Positions 1 to 6,677 are shown, counted from the first letter of the stretch. The stretch is 7,796 nt of DNA from an uncultured Blautia sp. (GCA_900539525.1 UQCM01000094.1:1-7796), one strand, 5' to 3'. Made by a program: numbers and translations. Notes: a model not told the origin generated them from the sequence alone.

Positions 1-33
1 TCATGATTTTTCATGCAAGCATGAAAATCATGA
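1..33 (-). terminator. Near-perfect palindrome after sigK, possible terminator
   Basis: Positions 1-16 and 19-33 are reverse complements apart from one extra T in the left arm (five T against four A), leaving a loop of only a few bases. The structure begins about 20 bases past the sigK stop codon, where a transcription terminator would be expected. The stem is AT-rich and built around repeated TCATGA/CATG steps. A following U-tract on the sigK strand would lie outside the window, so termination cannot be confirmed. It could also be a protein-binding palindrome or a copy of a dispersed hairpin repeat. Confidence 0.45.
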
Positions 34-52
34 CCTTTTGACCCTGGCATCA

Positions 53-670
53 TTAAAATACCGCCTTCAGCTTATTCAGTGCCATCTTTTCGATTCTGGA
101 GACATAGGATCTGGAAATTCCCATTTGTTCTGCGATTTCTCTCTGGGTCTTTTCCTTTGTCCCGAACAGTCCATAACGCATCCGGAGCACTTCCTTTTCC
201 CGTTGTGTCAGTGCCCCTCCAAGGATCTGATACAGCCTTCTGGTGTCCGCCTCCAGATCCATGATCTCCGGGATATCTACACTTTCTCCCTCAATAATAT
301 CCAGCAGATTGATTTCATTTCCTTCCCTGTCCGTGCCGATCGGCTCATAAAGGGATACTTCCTTTGATGTTTTTTTCCGCATACGCAGCATCATCAGCAG
401 TTCATTATCAATACAGCGGGCGGCATAGGTTGCCAGACGGTTCTTTTTCGATGAATCAAAGGTAGAAACCGCCTTGATCAGACCGATGGTCCCTATGGAG
501 ATCAGATCATCCGAATCCTCATCTGATCCCTGGTACTTCTTTGCCACATGCGCTACCAGCCTTAGATTACGTTCTATGAGAATTCTGCGCGCTTCCTGAT
601 CTCCGTCCTTATATCTCTTCAGGTACAGCTTCTCTTCCTCCGCCGTGAGAGGTTTGGGAAATGTTTTCAA
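53..670 (-). CDS. sigK: RNA polymerase sporulation sigma factor SigK, without pro-sequence
   Basis: This is a 205-residue sigma-70 family factor of the sporulation SigE/SigK type, which directs late mother-cell gene expression in spore formers. Region 2 is clear: LIERNLRLVAHVAKKY at about residues 31-46, DLISIGTIGLIKAV at 55-68 and the region 2.4 stretch RLATYAARCIDNE at 78-90. The segment DPIG-like EPIGTDREGNEI at 109-120 is closer to SigK than to SigE, which usually has NIDWDGNE here. Region 4.2 is a helix-turn-helix, KTQREIAEQMGISRSYVSRI, at 174-193. The start is TTG at 670, preceded by GAGGTG at good spacing. An in-frame TGA at 680-682 lies only three codons upstream, so no membrane-tethering pro-sequence like that of B. 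subtilis pro-SigK can be encoded in the same frame. The gene is not interrupted by a skin-type element. SigE is the main alternative. Confidence 0.9.
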   Translation of the reverse strand: MKTFPKPLTAEEEKLYLKRYKDGDQEARRILIERNLRLVAHVAKKYQGSDEDSDDLISIGTIGLIKAVSTFDSSKKNRLATYAARCIDNELLMMLRMRKKTSKEVSLYEPIGTDREGNEINLLDIIEGESVDIPEIMDLEADTRRLYQILGGALTQREKEVLRMRYGLFGTKEKTQREIAEQMGISRSYVSRIEKMALNKLKAVF

Positions 671-696
671 AAAAGCACCTCAGCACATCTTTCCTT

Positions 697-724
697 TAGC
701 TTATGTAAGAATATGCATCCACGT
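697..724 (-). promoter_or_regulatory. Sigma-K-type promoter of sigK
   Basis: On the minus strand, AC at 724-723 is followed by exactly 17 bases and then CATAAGCTA at 705-697. This matches the Bacillus sigma-K consensus (AC, 17 bases, CATANNNTA) at every specified base. Transcription would start near 690 and give a leader of about 20 bases carrying the GAGGTG ribosome binding site and TTG start of sigK. The match implies positive autoregulation of sigK. A poorer sigma-E-like match lies further upstream (ATA at 781-779, CATACC at 760-755), but its spacing of 18 is longer than usual, so I do not call it. Confidence 0.65.
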
Positions 725-815
725 GCCTTTCCAAAAAAGAAAAGTGACAGTTCAGGTATGTCCGCGGATTCTTTTACATATAGTTATCATAAAGCAAAAT
801 GTACGAGGTTCATCC

Positions 816-2117
816 ATGTTCTCTGTTCTCGAAGCCTTCAATCATTTTCTGTGGAGCGGTCCGGTTCTGGTTCTGCTGGGCACTGCACATCTGCTGTTTA
901 CCGTGCGTCTGAAATTCCCTCAAAGACAGACCTTCAAGGCCATCCGCCTGTCGGTCTCAGCGGATGAATCCGCTGCAAAGGACGAAAAGAATCTGAGCGG
1001 CTTTGCCGCACTTGCCACAACACTGGCGGCAACACTGGGAACCGGCAACATCGTAGGTGTCTCTACCGCAATCGCTCTGGGAGGCCCGGGAGCACTGTTC
1101 TGGTGCTGGCTGACGGGTATCCTGGGAATGGCGACTTCTTATGCCGAATGCTATCTGAGCTGCCTCTTCCGCCGGAAGCTGGAGGATGGAACCACAGTGG
1201 GAGGCCCTATGTATATTCTTGCATACGGACTGAATAACCGGCCGCTGGCCGCCCTCTATGCTTTCTGCACCCTTCTGGCAGCTCTGGGTGTTGGCTGTAC
1301 CACACAGTCAAATGCCATCTCCGATGCGATCGGTGCATGCTGGAGTATTTCCCCTCATATCACCGGAATCCTCGCTGCCGTATTTGCCGGATTCGTCGTG
1401 ATCGGTGGAATCCGTTCCATCGGTAATTTCTGCGTGAAGATCGTGCCCTTCCTGGGATTTTTCTATATTGGCTGCTGCCTGATCCTGCTGTGGATGATGC
1501 GGGAATCTGTCCCCGGTGCGATTTCTCTGATCATGGACAGAGCCTTTCATCCCGGAGCAGCCATCGGCGGTTTCGCAGGGAGCACACTGCAGAGTACCCT
1601 GCGCTTCGGCATCGCCAGAGGGCTGTTCACCAACGAAGCCGGTATCGGAACCGCCTCGATCGCTGCTGCCGCAAGCTCTTCTTCCCCGCGCCGGCAGGGG
1701 CTCATTTCCATGACTGCAGTATTCTGGGATACCGTTGTCATGTGTGCGCTTACCGGGATTCTGGTGGTTGCCAACATTCTTCAGAATCCATCCTCTATCA
1801 CGGGATACAGCCAGGGCGGACTTACCATGGCCGCCTTTTCCATGCTGCCCTTTTACGGGGAAAAGCTGCTGTCCGTTTCCCTGGTGGCATTTGCCCTTAC
1901 CACTCTGATCGGATGGTGCTACTTTGGCGAAAAAGGGACAGAATACCTTTTCGGCAGAAAATGGATTCCCGCCTACCATTTCTGCTATATCCTCATGACC
2001 TATCTCGGTGCAGTGATCCCTATGGGAATGGTATGGGGCTTTACCGATCTGATCAACGGGATCATGGTTTTTCCAAATGTCATTGCTCTCTTTCTGCTGA
2101 GAGACAAAATACACTAA
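816..2117 (+). CDS. Alanine/glycine:cation (sodium) symporter, AgcS family
   Basis: This encodes a 433-residue polytopic membrane protein of the AgcS family, which imports alanine or glycine with sodium or protons. Family motifs are visible: GTGNIVG at 75-81, GGPGALFWCW at 89-98 followed by GMATSYAE, TVGGPMY at 127-133, and GLFTNEAGIGTA at 269-280. Hydrophobic segments run throughout, and a late GWCYFGEKG motif is typical of the family. The ATG at 816 is chosen because GAGGT at 805-809 is well placed and the protein then begins where family members do; the open frame reaches back to 645, but that part overlaps sigK and looks unlike protein. The gene is divergent from sigK and convergent with trhP. 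A TATAGT at 779-784 could be its -10 box, but I find no good -35. Substrate (alanine or glycine) cannot be told from the sequence. Confidence 0.93.
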   Translation: MFSVLEAFNHFLWSGPVLVLLGTAHLLFTVRLKFPQRQTFKAIRLSVSADESAAKDEKNLSGFAALATTLAATLGTGNIVGVSTAIALGGPGALFWCWLTGILGMATSYAECYLSCLFRRKLEDGTTVGGPMYILAYGLNNRPLAALYAFCTLLAALGVGCTTQSNAISDAIGACWSISPHITGILAAVFAGFVVIGGIRSIGNFCVKIVPFLGFFYIGCCLILLWMMRESVPGAISLIMDRAFHPGAAIGGFAGSTLQSTLRFGIARGLFTNEAGIGTASIAAAASSSSPRRQGLISMTAVFWDTVVMCALTGILVVANILQNPSSITGYSQGGLTMAAFSMLPFYGEKLLSVSLVAFALTTLIGWCYFGEKGTEYLFGRKWIPAYHFCYILMTYLGAVIPMGMVWGFTDLINGIMVFPNVIALFLLRDKIH

Positions 2118-2120
2118 CGG

Positions 2121-3344
2121 CTATTCCTGCCTCCGCAGAATATCATACTGATCCATTTCGACACCGAGATCCAGATAGAGCACCTGCTTTGGATGAGGCG
2201 CACTCTGCTGCTCTTCTCCATTTTCATTCACGATACGCCGCACCTGAACAGAGATATTTGATCCGTCGGGCTTCATGATCTCTATTGTCTCGCCCACTGA
2301 GAATTTATTTCTCTGCTCGATGCGGTACAGCCCTTCTTCATTTTTCTCACCGACGATTCCCAGGTAGGTATATTCCTTCACATAAGTGTTGCTGTCATAA
2401 ATCTGAGAAGCCTCATCCGGTTTTCCAAAGAAGAAGCCGGTGGTAAACTGCCGGTAGGTACAGTTTGAGATCTGATCCAGATACCATGGCATATTCTTCT
2501 TGTAAAGCTTTGGATCCTTTTTGTAATCATCGATTGCTTTGCGGTAGGTACGTGCCACCGTCGCCACATAAAGGGCTGTCTTCATACGACCCTCGATCTT
2601 CAGACTGTCGATTCCGGCTTCCAGAATTTCAGGAATATGCTCGATCATACAAAGATCCTTTGAATTAAAGATATAGGTCCCGCGCTCATTTTCATAGACA
2701 GGCATGTATTCTCCGGGGCGCGTCTCCTCCACCACCGCATATTTCCAGCGGCATGGATGGGTACATGCGCCCTGGTTGGCATCTCTTCCCGTAAAATAAT
2801 TACTCAGCAGACACCGCCCGGAATAGGATATGCACATTGCTCCATGTACAAAAGTCTCAATTTCCATGTCCTCCGGGATATGCTCCCTGATCTCACGGAT
2901 CTCTTCAAGGGAAAGCTCTCTGGCAGAAACCACCCTTTTTGCACCAAGCTCATGCCAGAACAGATACGTATCGTAGTTTGTGTTATTTGCCTGCGTACTG
3001 ATATGCCGTTCAATCTCCGGACATACCCTTTTTGCAATATTAAATACACCGGGATCCGCGATGATCAATGCATCGGGATGAATCTCACTCAGTTCCCGAA
3101 AATACGCTTCCACTCCCGCCAGATCCCGGTTGTGTGCCAGGATATTGGCCGTCACATACACTTTGACTCCATGTGCATGAGCAAATTCGATACCTTCCTT
3201 CATATCTTCCATAGAAAAATTCTTCGCTTTTGCGCGGAGACCGAAAGCCTCGCCTCCGATATATACCGCATCCGCCCCAAAGATAACCGCTGTCTTCAGT
3301 ACCTCCAGGCTGCTTGCCGGTATCAGTAATTCCGGTGTTCTCAT
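2121..3344 (-). CDS. trhP: Peptidase U32 family protein, TrhP-type tRNA U34 hydroxylation enzyme
   Basis: This 407-residue protein carries the peptidase U32 signature at residues 163-181 (E-x-F-x2-G-A-M-C-x4-G-x-C-x-L-S). Further conserved cysteines, C194 and C198 in ACTHPC and C232 in SKDLC, are candidates for iron-sulfur cluster ligands with C171 and C178. The family is now known to include TrhP (E. coli YegQ, B. subtilis YrrN/YrrO), which makes 5-hydroxyuridine at tRNA position 34 using prephenate, rather than being a protease. Placement directly after trmR, as in B. subtilis yrrM-yrrN-yrrO, supports this. It corresponds to the full-length YrrO form, and only one copy is present here. The start is ATG at 3344, with GGAGG at 3354-3350; the open frame extends upstream into trmR but lacks similarity there. 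Its TAG stop lies 3 bases from that of the convergent symporter, with no terminator between them. Confidence 0.88.
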   Translation of the reverse strand: MRTPELLIPASSLEVLKTAVIFGADAVYIGGEAFGLRAKAKNFSMEDMKEGIEFAHAHGVKVYVTANILAHNRDLAGVEAYFRELSEIHPDALIIADPGVFNIAKRVCPEIERHISTQANNTNYDTYLFWHELGAKRVVSARELSLEEIREIREHIPEDMEIETFVHGAMCISYSGRCLLSNYFTGRDANQGACTHPCRWKYAVVEETRPGEYMPVYENERGTYIFNSKDLCMIEHIPEILEAGIDSLKIEGRMKTALYVATVARTYRKAIDDYKKDPKLYKKNMPWYLDQISNCTYRQFTTGFFFGKPDEASQIYDSNTYVKEYTYLGIVGEKNEEGLYRIEQRNKFSVGETIEIMKPDGSNISVQVRRIVNENGEEQQSAPHPKQVLYLDLGVEMDQYDILRRQE

Positions 3345-3360
3345 CCTTACCTCCATTCTT

Positions 3361-3394
3361 GCCGGATCAGCTGTCTTCCGGCTGCTTCGCCGGC
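3361..3394 (-). promoter_or_regulatory. Two competing hairpins in the trmR-trhP gap
   Basis: In the 52-base gap after the trmR stop, the minus strand carries three related segments: GCCGGC (3394-3389), GCCGGA (3382-3377) and TCCGGC (3366-3361). The middle segment can pair with the first (5 bp, 6-base loop) or with the third (6 bp, 10-base loop), but not both. The second hairpin ends only a few bases before the GGAGG of trhP. No U-tract follows, so it is not a terminator. It may modulate trhP translation or mRNA stability, or be incidental. Confidence 0.3.
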
Positions 3395-3396
3395 TT

Positions 3397-4041
3397 CTAT
3401 GCGATCCGGACACTGACCGTCGCCCCGTCACCGATCGGTACGATGCTGGTGGACAGCCGTTCATCATGCTTCAGTTCATACAGGTATTCCCGCATCCGTT
3501 TATAAATGGTCCTGTTCCGCCGCTCCACCGCATAATGGGACTCAATAATGTCTCCATCCTGCAGTACATTGTCAGAAACCAGGACACCTCCAATCTCCAG
3601 AATCCGCATCACATCCGGCAGAAAATGAATATACTGCCCTTTGGCCGCATCCATAAATATAAAATCATAGGTTTCTGTAAGTCCGGAAAGGATTTTTGCG
3701 GCATCTCCCTCCAGAAGGGTGATCTGGTCTTCCCGCCCGGCACGCCGGAAATTCTCCCTGGCAACCGGTATTCTCTTCTCATATTTCTCAATGGTCGTTA
3801 TATGCGCCCCCTCCGGTGCATATTCACAAAACAATAAAGTGGAAAAACCTACAGCTGTTCCCACCTCCAGAATCCGCACAGGGCGCTTCATTGCCAGAAG
3901 AACTTTTAAAAAGCTCTGCATCTCTCTGCGCACGATCGGCACATAAGTATCCAGAGCTTCCTGTTCAATCTTATTCAGGATAGGTGTATTGCCCATATCC
4001 AGCGAATTGATATAGGCAATCATCCGTTCATTTACAATCAT
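3397..4041 (-). CDS. trmR: O-methyltransferase TrmR (tRNA 5-hydroxyuridine methyltransferase)
   Basis: This 214-residue class I SAM-dependent O-methyltransferase (COMT/YrrM type) is close in length to B. subtilis YrrM. The SAM-binding motif I is ILEVGTAVGFSTL at 57-69, the acidic ribose-binding residue follows in TIEKYEKR at 83-90, and the metal- and catalysis-associated motifs FIFMDAAKGQY (127-137) and VSDNVLQDG (155-163) are present. In B. subtilis this protein, TrmR, methylates 5-hydroxyuridine at tRNA position 34 to 5-methoxyuridine; the neighbouring trhP would make its substrate. The ATG at 4041 is preferred: GAGG sits 6 bases upstream, and the 20-residue extension in the longer open frame runs into the preceding gene and is not family-like. 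The upstream TGA stop overlaps this ribosome binding site, so translation is probably coupled. Specificity rests on family and context. Confidence 0.88.
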   Translation of the reverse strand: MIVNERMIAYINSLDMGNTPILNKIEQEALDTYVPIVRREMQSFLKVLLAMKRPVRILEVGTAVGFSTLLFCEYAPEGAHITTIEKYEKRIPVARENFRRAGREDQITLLEGDAAKILSGLTETYDFIFMDAAKGQYIHFLPDVMRILEIGGVLVSDNVLQDGDIIESHYAVERRNRTIYKRMREYLYELKHDERLSTSIVPIGDGATVSVRIA

Positions 4042-4051
4042 GTATTTCCTC

Positions 4052-4441
4052 TCATTCCAAAGTTTCCGATTCCGTTTCATTTTCTCCTGAAAGTTCGGCA
4101 AGCATTTCTCCCGATGTCTGAGCAGTATTCAGAATATAGGTTCCGCCTTTCAGTTTTCCTTTGTATTCCGAAAGCTGATACTGAACCTGAAACACTCTTT
4201 CATCCCTGATCAGACGTTTTTCCTTCAGAAGCTTCGACAGCTCCGAGATCGTTATTCCGTCCTCGATCGTAACCGCTACCTTCTTGCCCGGCGGATCAGA
4301 AACCGTCTCCTCTGCAAAGACACGATACCCGAAGGAATATGCCTTTTTCCCTGCCGAAACAAAGACCGCAATAACAAGCACAAGCACGAAAACCTTCAAC
4401 ACGGCAAAAATCACGATCACTGACTTCTTTCTCTGTTTCAT
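4052..4441 (-). CDS. Short MltG-like membrane protein (LysM-like domain only, no catalytic domain)
   Basis: This 129-residue protein has a basic N terminus (MKQRKK), a single hydrophobic segment at about residues 8-30, a linker, and an extracytoplasmic domain (VAVTIEDGITISELSKLLKEK..., about 55-118) resembling the LysM-like N-terminal domain of MltG/YceG, including the LKGGTYIL turn at 97-104. MltG is an endolytic murein transglycosylase that normally exceeds 300 residues and carries a catalytic glutamate in the YceG domain. That domain is absent here: the frame ends with an acidic tail and a TGA, and trmR follows 10 bases on. Its position between DUF1292 and trmR equals that of yrrL/mltG in B. 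subtilis. The start is ATG at 4441 with AGGAGGG at 4459-4453 (11-base spacing); a GTG at 4471 lacks such a site. It probably binds peptidoglycan or cell-division partners without cutting; true function is unknown. Confidence 0.75.
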   Translation of the reverse strand: MKQRKKSVIVIFAVLKVFVLVLVIAVFVSAGKKAYSFGYRVFAEETVSDPPGKKVAVTIEDGITISELSKLLKEKRLIRDERVFQVQYQLSEYKGKLKGGTYILNTAQTSGEMLAELSGENETESETLE

Positions 4442-4464
4442 AAATATCCGTGCCCTCCTGTCAT

Positions 4465-4821
4465 TTACCACTCAATAGCGTCCGCAAATTCTTCAATTTC
4501 AAGATGTACCGCCCTTACAAGCGACTGATTGATCCGCTGGAGCATCCTGCACAGCTCCAGTTCACTTTGAAGATATTCTTCTACGAGGGGATCCTTCCGG
4601 AATTCCTCATTCTCCCTCTCAAAATTTGCCACGTCTTCATACCAGTCCACACTGTCTTTTCTGTTCTGAAACTCGTAATTTCTCCTTCGAAACTGATTCA
4701 GCTTCTCACGCAGTTCGTCATTCTCCCGCATTTTTCTCTTCGCTTCTTCATAATTTGCATACGCCCTGCTGCTGCAGATTGCCGCAACAAGCTCCTGTGT
4801 ACACTTTGTCACATTCTCCAT
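4465..4821 (-). CDS. YlbF/YmcA family protein, putative RNA-processing regulator
   Basis: This 118-residue, mostly helical protein fits the YlbF/YmcA (com_ylbF) family: an N-terminal helix with small residues and SRAYANYEEAKRKM at 18-31, charged heptad-like helices (NDELREKLNQFRRRNYEFQ, about 34-52), and a second helical part ending DPLVEEYLQSELELCRMLQRINQ at about 77-99. In B. subtilis, YlbF, YmcA and YaaT form the Y-complex that works with RNase Y in mRNA processing and affects sporulation, competence and biofilm. The start is ATG at 4821, and its GGAGG (4836-4832) lies inside the last codons of rnjA, only 5 bases separating the RNase J stop from this start, so translational coupling is likely. 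Which paralogue it is (YlbF, YmcA or YheA-like) cannot be decided by eye. Confidence 0.8.
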   Translation of the reverse strand: MENVTKCTQELVAAICSSRAYANYEEAKRKMRENDELREKLNQFRRRNYEFQNRKDSVDWYEDVANFERENEEFRKDPLVEEYLQSELELCRMLQRINQSLVRAVHLEIEEFADAIEW

Positions 4822-4826
4822 CGTAT

Positions 4827-6491
4827 CTAAACCTCCATGATGATCGGAAGGATCATCGGACTGCGCTTTGTCTTTTTCCACAGGAACTCACTCAGCGCAT
4901 CCTTGGTCACATTCTTAATCTTGCCCCAGTCAGTGATACGTTTCTCCATGCATCCCTCCAGCGCATTTTCCACTACATGACGCGCCTCCTCCATAAGCTC
5001 CTCGGACTCTCTCACATAGACGAAGCCTCTCGATACGATATCCGGACCTGCGAGCACCTGGTTGCTGTATTTTTCCAGGGTCAGTACGACAATGAGTATG
5101 CCATCTTCTGCAAGATGCTGGCGGTCACGCAGCACAATATTGCCTACGTCGCCGACACCCAGTCCATCCACCAGAATTGCACCTGTATGAATGCGGTCTA
5201 CGATCTTTGCCTGATTCTCATCCAGTTCCAGCACATCTCCTGAATGCAGGATAAAGGTATTCTCCTTTGGTATGCCAAGACTCATCGCCAGTCCGGCATT
5301 TGCCTTCAGGTGGCGGTATTCTCCATGAACCGGGATGGCATACTTCGGACGTACCAATGAATAGATCAACTTTAATTCCTCCTGACAGGCATGTCCCGAA
5401 ACATGCGCATCCTGGAAAATAACATCCGCTCCCTTGGCCGAAAGCTCATTAATGACCTTTGACACGGCCTTCTCATTTCCTGGTATCGGATTGGAACTGA
5501 AGATGATCGTATCTCCCGGCTTGATCGATACCTTACGGTGCATATCTGCTGCCATTCTCGACAATGCAGCCATGGACTCTCCCTGGCTTCCCGTGGTGAT
5601 CAGCACCATCTGATTGTCCGGATAATTCTTCATCATCTCAATGTCGATCAACGTATTCTCGGGAATATTCAGATATCCCAGTTCCGATGCCGTAGAGATG
5701 ACATTTACCATACTTCGCCCCTCTACAACCACCTTTCTTCCATATTTGTAGGCAGAATTGATGATCTGCTGTACACGATCCACATTCGAAGCAAAGGTTG
5801 CGATAATAATCCGCGTATTTCTATGCTCTGAAAAAATATTATCAAAAGTTCTTCCGACCGTCCGCTCAGACATCGTAAATCCCGGTCTCTCCGCATTGGT
5901 ACTGTCGCTCATCAGTGCCAGAACGCCCTTCTTTCCGATCTCCGCAAAGCGCTGAAGGTCAATGGCATCTCCGAATACCGGTGTGTAATCCACCTTAAAG
6001 TCTCCTGTGTGGATAACGATTCCTGCCGGAGAATAGATGGCTAGTGCAGAAGCATCCTGAATACTGTGGTTTGTCTTGATAAATTCGATGCGAAACGCGC
6101 CCAGATTGATGGACTGCCCGTGTTTTACCACCTTCCGCTTGCACGATTTCATGAGATTATGCTCTTTTAATTTATTCTCGATCAGTCCCATCGTGAGCTT
6201 TGTCGTATAAATCGGAGCTGCCAGTTCTTTTAAAATATAAGGCAGTGCACCAATATGATCCTCGTGACCATGGGTGATGACAAAGCCCTTGACCTTATCT
6301 ACATGATTCTTCAGATAAGTGATATCCGGGATCACCAGGTCGATTCCAAGCATATCATCCTCCGGGAAGGACAGACCACAATCCACTACAACAATACTGT
6401 CTTCGAATTCAAAGGCAGTAATATTCATTCCGATCTGTTCCAGTCCTCCCAGCGGAATGATCTTCAGTTTTGAGTTGTTCGCATTTTTCAA
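4827..6491 (-). CDS. rnjA: Ribonuclease J
   Basis: This 554-residue protein is a metallo-beta-lactamase/beta-CASP ribonuclease of the RNase J family, with 5'-3' exonuclease and endonuclease activity in mRNA decay and rRNA maturation. It matches B. subtilis RNase J1 in length. Zinc ligands are in place: HGHEDH at 74-79, H142 in TNHS, D164 in HTGDF, and H389 in PVHGEYRH. Other family motifs are PLGGLEQIG (13-21), PEDDMLGIDLVIPD (43-56), SDSTNAERPGFT (195-206), the beta-CASP ATFASNVDRVQQ (231-242), and DAHVSGHA (361-368). The C-terminal domain begins at about residue 450. The start is TTG at 6491 with GGAGGTG well placed upstream; an in-frame TAA two codons before it and no other nearby in-frame ATG make TTG the only sensible choice. 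It is first in the five-gene operon running to trhP. Confidence 0.97.
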   Translation of the reverse strand: MKNANNSKLKIIPLGGLEQIGMNITAFEFEDSIVVVDCGLSFPEDDMLGIDLVIPDITYLKNHVDKVKGFVITHGHEDHIGALPYILKELAAPIYTTKLTMGLIENKLKEHNLMKSCKRKVVKHGQSINLGAFRIEFIKTNHSIQDASALAIYSPAGIVIHTGDFKVDYTPVFGDAIDLQRFAEIGKKGVLALMSDSTNAERPGFTMSERTVGRTFDNIFSEHRNTRIIIATFASNVDRVQQIINSAYKYGRKVVVEGRSMVNVISTASELGYLNIPENTLIDIEMMKNYPDNQMVLITTGSQGESMAALSRMAADMHRKVSIKPGDTIIFSSNPIPGNEKAVSKVINELSAKGADVIFQDAHVSGHACQEELKLIYSLVRPKYAIPVHGEYRHLKANAGLAMSLGIPKENTFILHSGDVLELDENQAKIVDRIHTGAILVDGLGVGDVGNIVLRDRQHLAEDGILIVVLTLEKYSNQVLAGPDIVSRGFVYVRESEELMEEARHVVENALEGCMEKRITDWGKIKNVTKDALSEFLWKKTKRSPMILPIIMEV

Positions 6492-6609
6492 AAATTACAC
6501 CTCCATGATTTTCATAACAGATATCTATCATCACAGCCAGGTATTCCGTAAAATTCATGCTGAGATCGGCTGACTTATGAACAACAACCTGAAAGTAACA
6601 GAATTCCTT

Positions 6610-6638
6610 ACTATAAAGATTTATTATCTGTATTTAAA
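6610..6638 (-). promoter_or_regulatory. Candidate sigma-A promoter for the rnjA operon
   Basis: In the roughly 200-base gap between DUF1292 and rnjA, the minus strand has TTTAAA (6638-6633), a 17-base spacer and TATAGT (6615-6610). These match the sigma-A boxes at four and five of six positions. It lies just downstream of the terminator that ends the ireB operon, which is where an independent promoter is needed. It predicts a 5' leader of about 110 bases before the TTG start of rnjA. That leader holds no clear riboswitch or strong hairpin that I can recognise. Confidence 0.5.
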
Positions 6639-6646
6639 TTTTACGC

Positions 6647-6677
6647 AAAACATAAAAGCAGACCTCCCTCTGCTTCT
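6647..6677 (-). terminator. Intrinsic terminator after the ireB-ruvX-DUF1292 operon
   Basis: The minus strand carries AAGCAGA (6675-6669), a GGGAGG loop and TCTGCTT (6662-6656). The stem can be extended by a G-U and an A-U pair, and is followed by TTTTATGTTTT. It begins about 20 bases past the TAA stop of DUF1292. The stem is short, so termination may be partial and some read-through into rnjA is possible. Confidence 0.7.

Noticed and set aside
744..784. Sigma-A promoter for the symporter (GTGACA at 744-749 or TATAGT at 779-784)
   Set aside because: The two boxes are not at a workable spacing from each other, and neither has a good partner.
645..815. 57-codon N-terminal extension of the symporter open frame
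   Set aside because: It overlaps the sigK start, has no ribosome binding site at its beginning and does not look like family sequence; the ATG at 816 has a well-placed GAGGT.
1308..2114. 268-codon minus-strand open frame inside the symporter gene
   Set aside because: It is a shadow: composition is histidine-, glycine- and aspartate-rich with no recognisable domain, and the plus-strand frame has clear AgcS motifs.
1490..2278. 262-codon plus-strand open frame across the symporter end and trhP end
   Set aside because: It is a shifted-frame shadow rich in Arg, His and Ser, crossing two well-supported genes.
3345..3467. Upstream extension of the U32 protein into trmR
   Set aside because: It is arginine/serine-rich out-of-frame sequence of trmR; the ATG at 3344 with GGAGG gives the usual family N terminus.
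6409..6558. Possible 49-codon leader open frame (MNFTEYLAVM...) overlapping the rnjA start
   Set aside because: It has no ribosome binding site at its ATG (6558), and its second half is simply rnjA read in another frame. It could in principle couple to rnjA translation, but nothing supports it.
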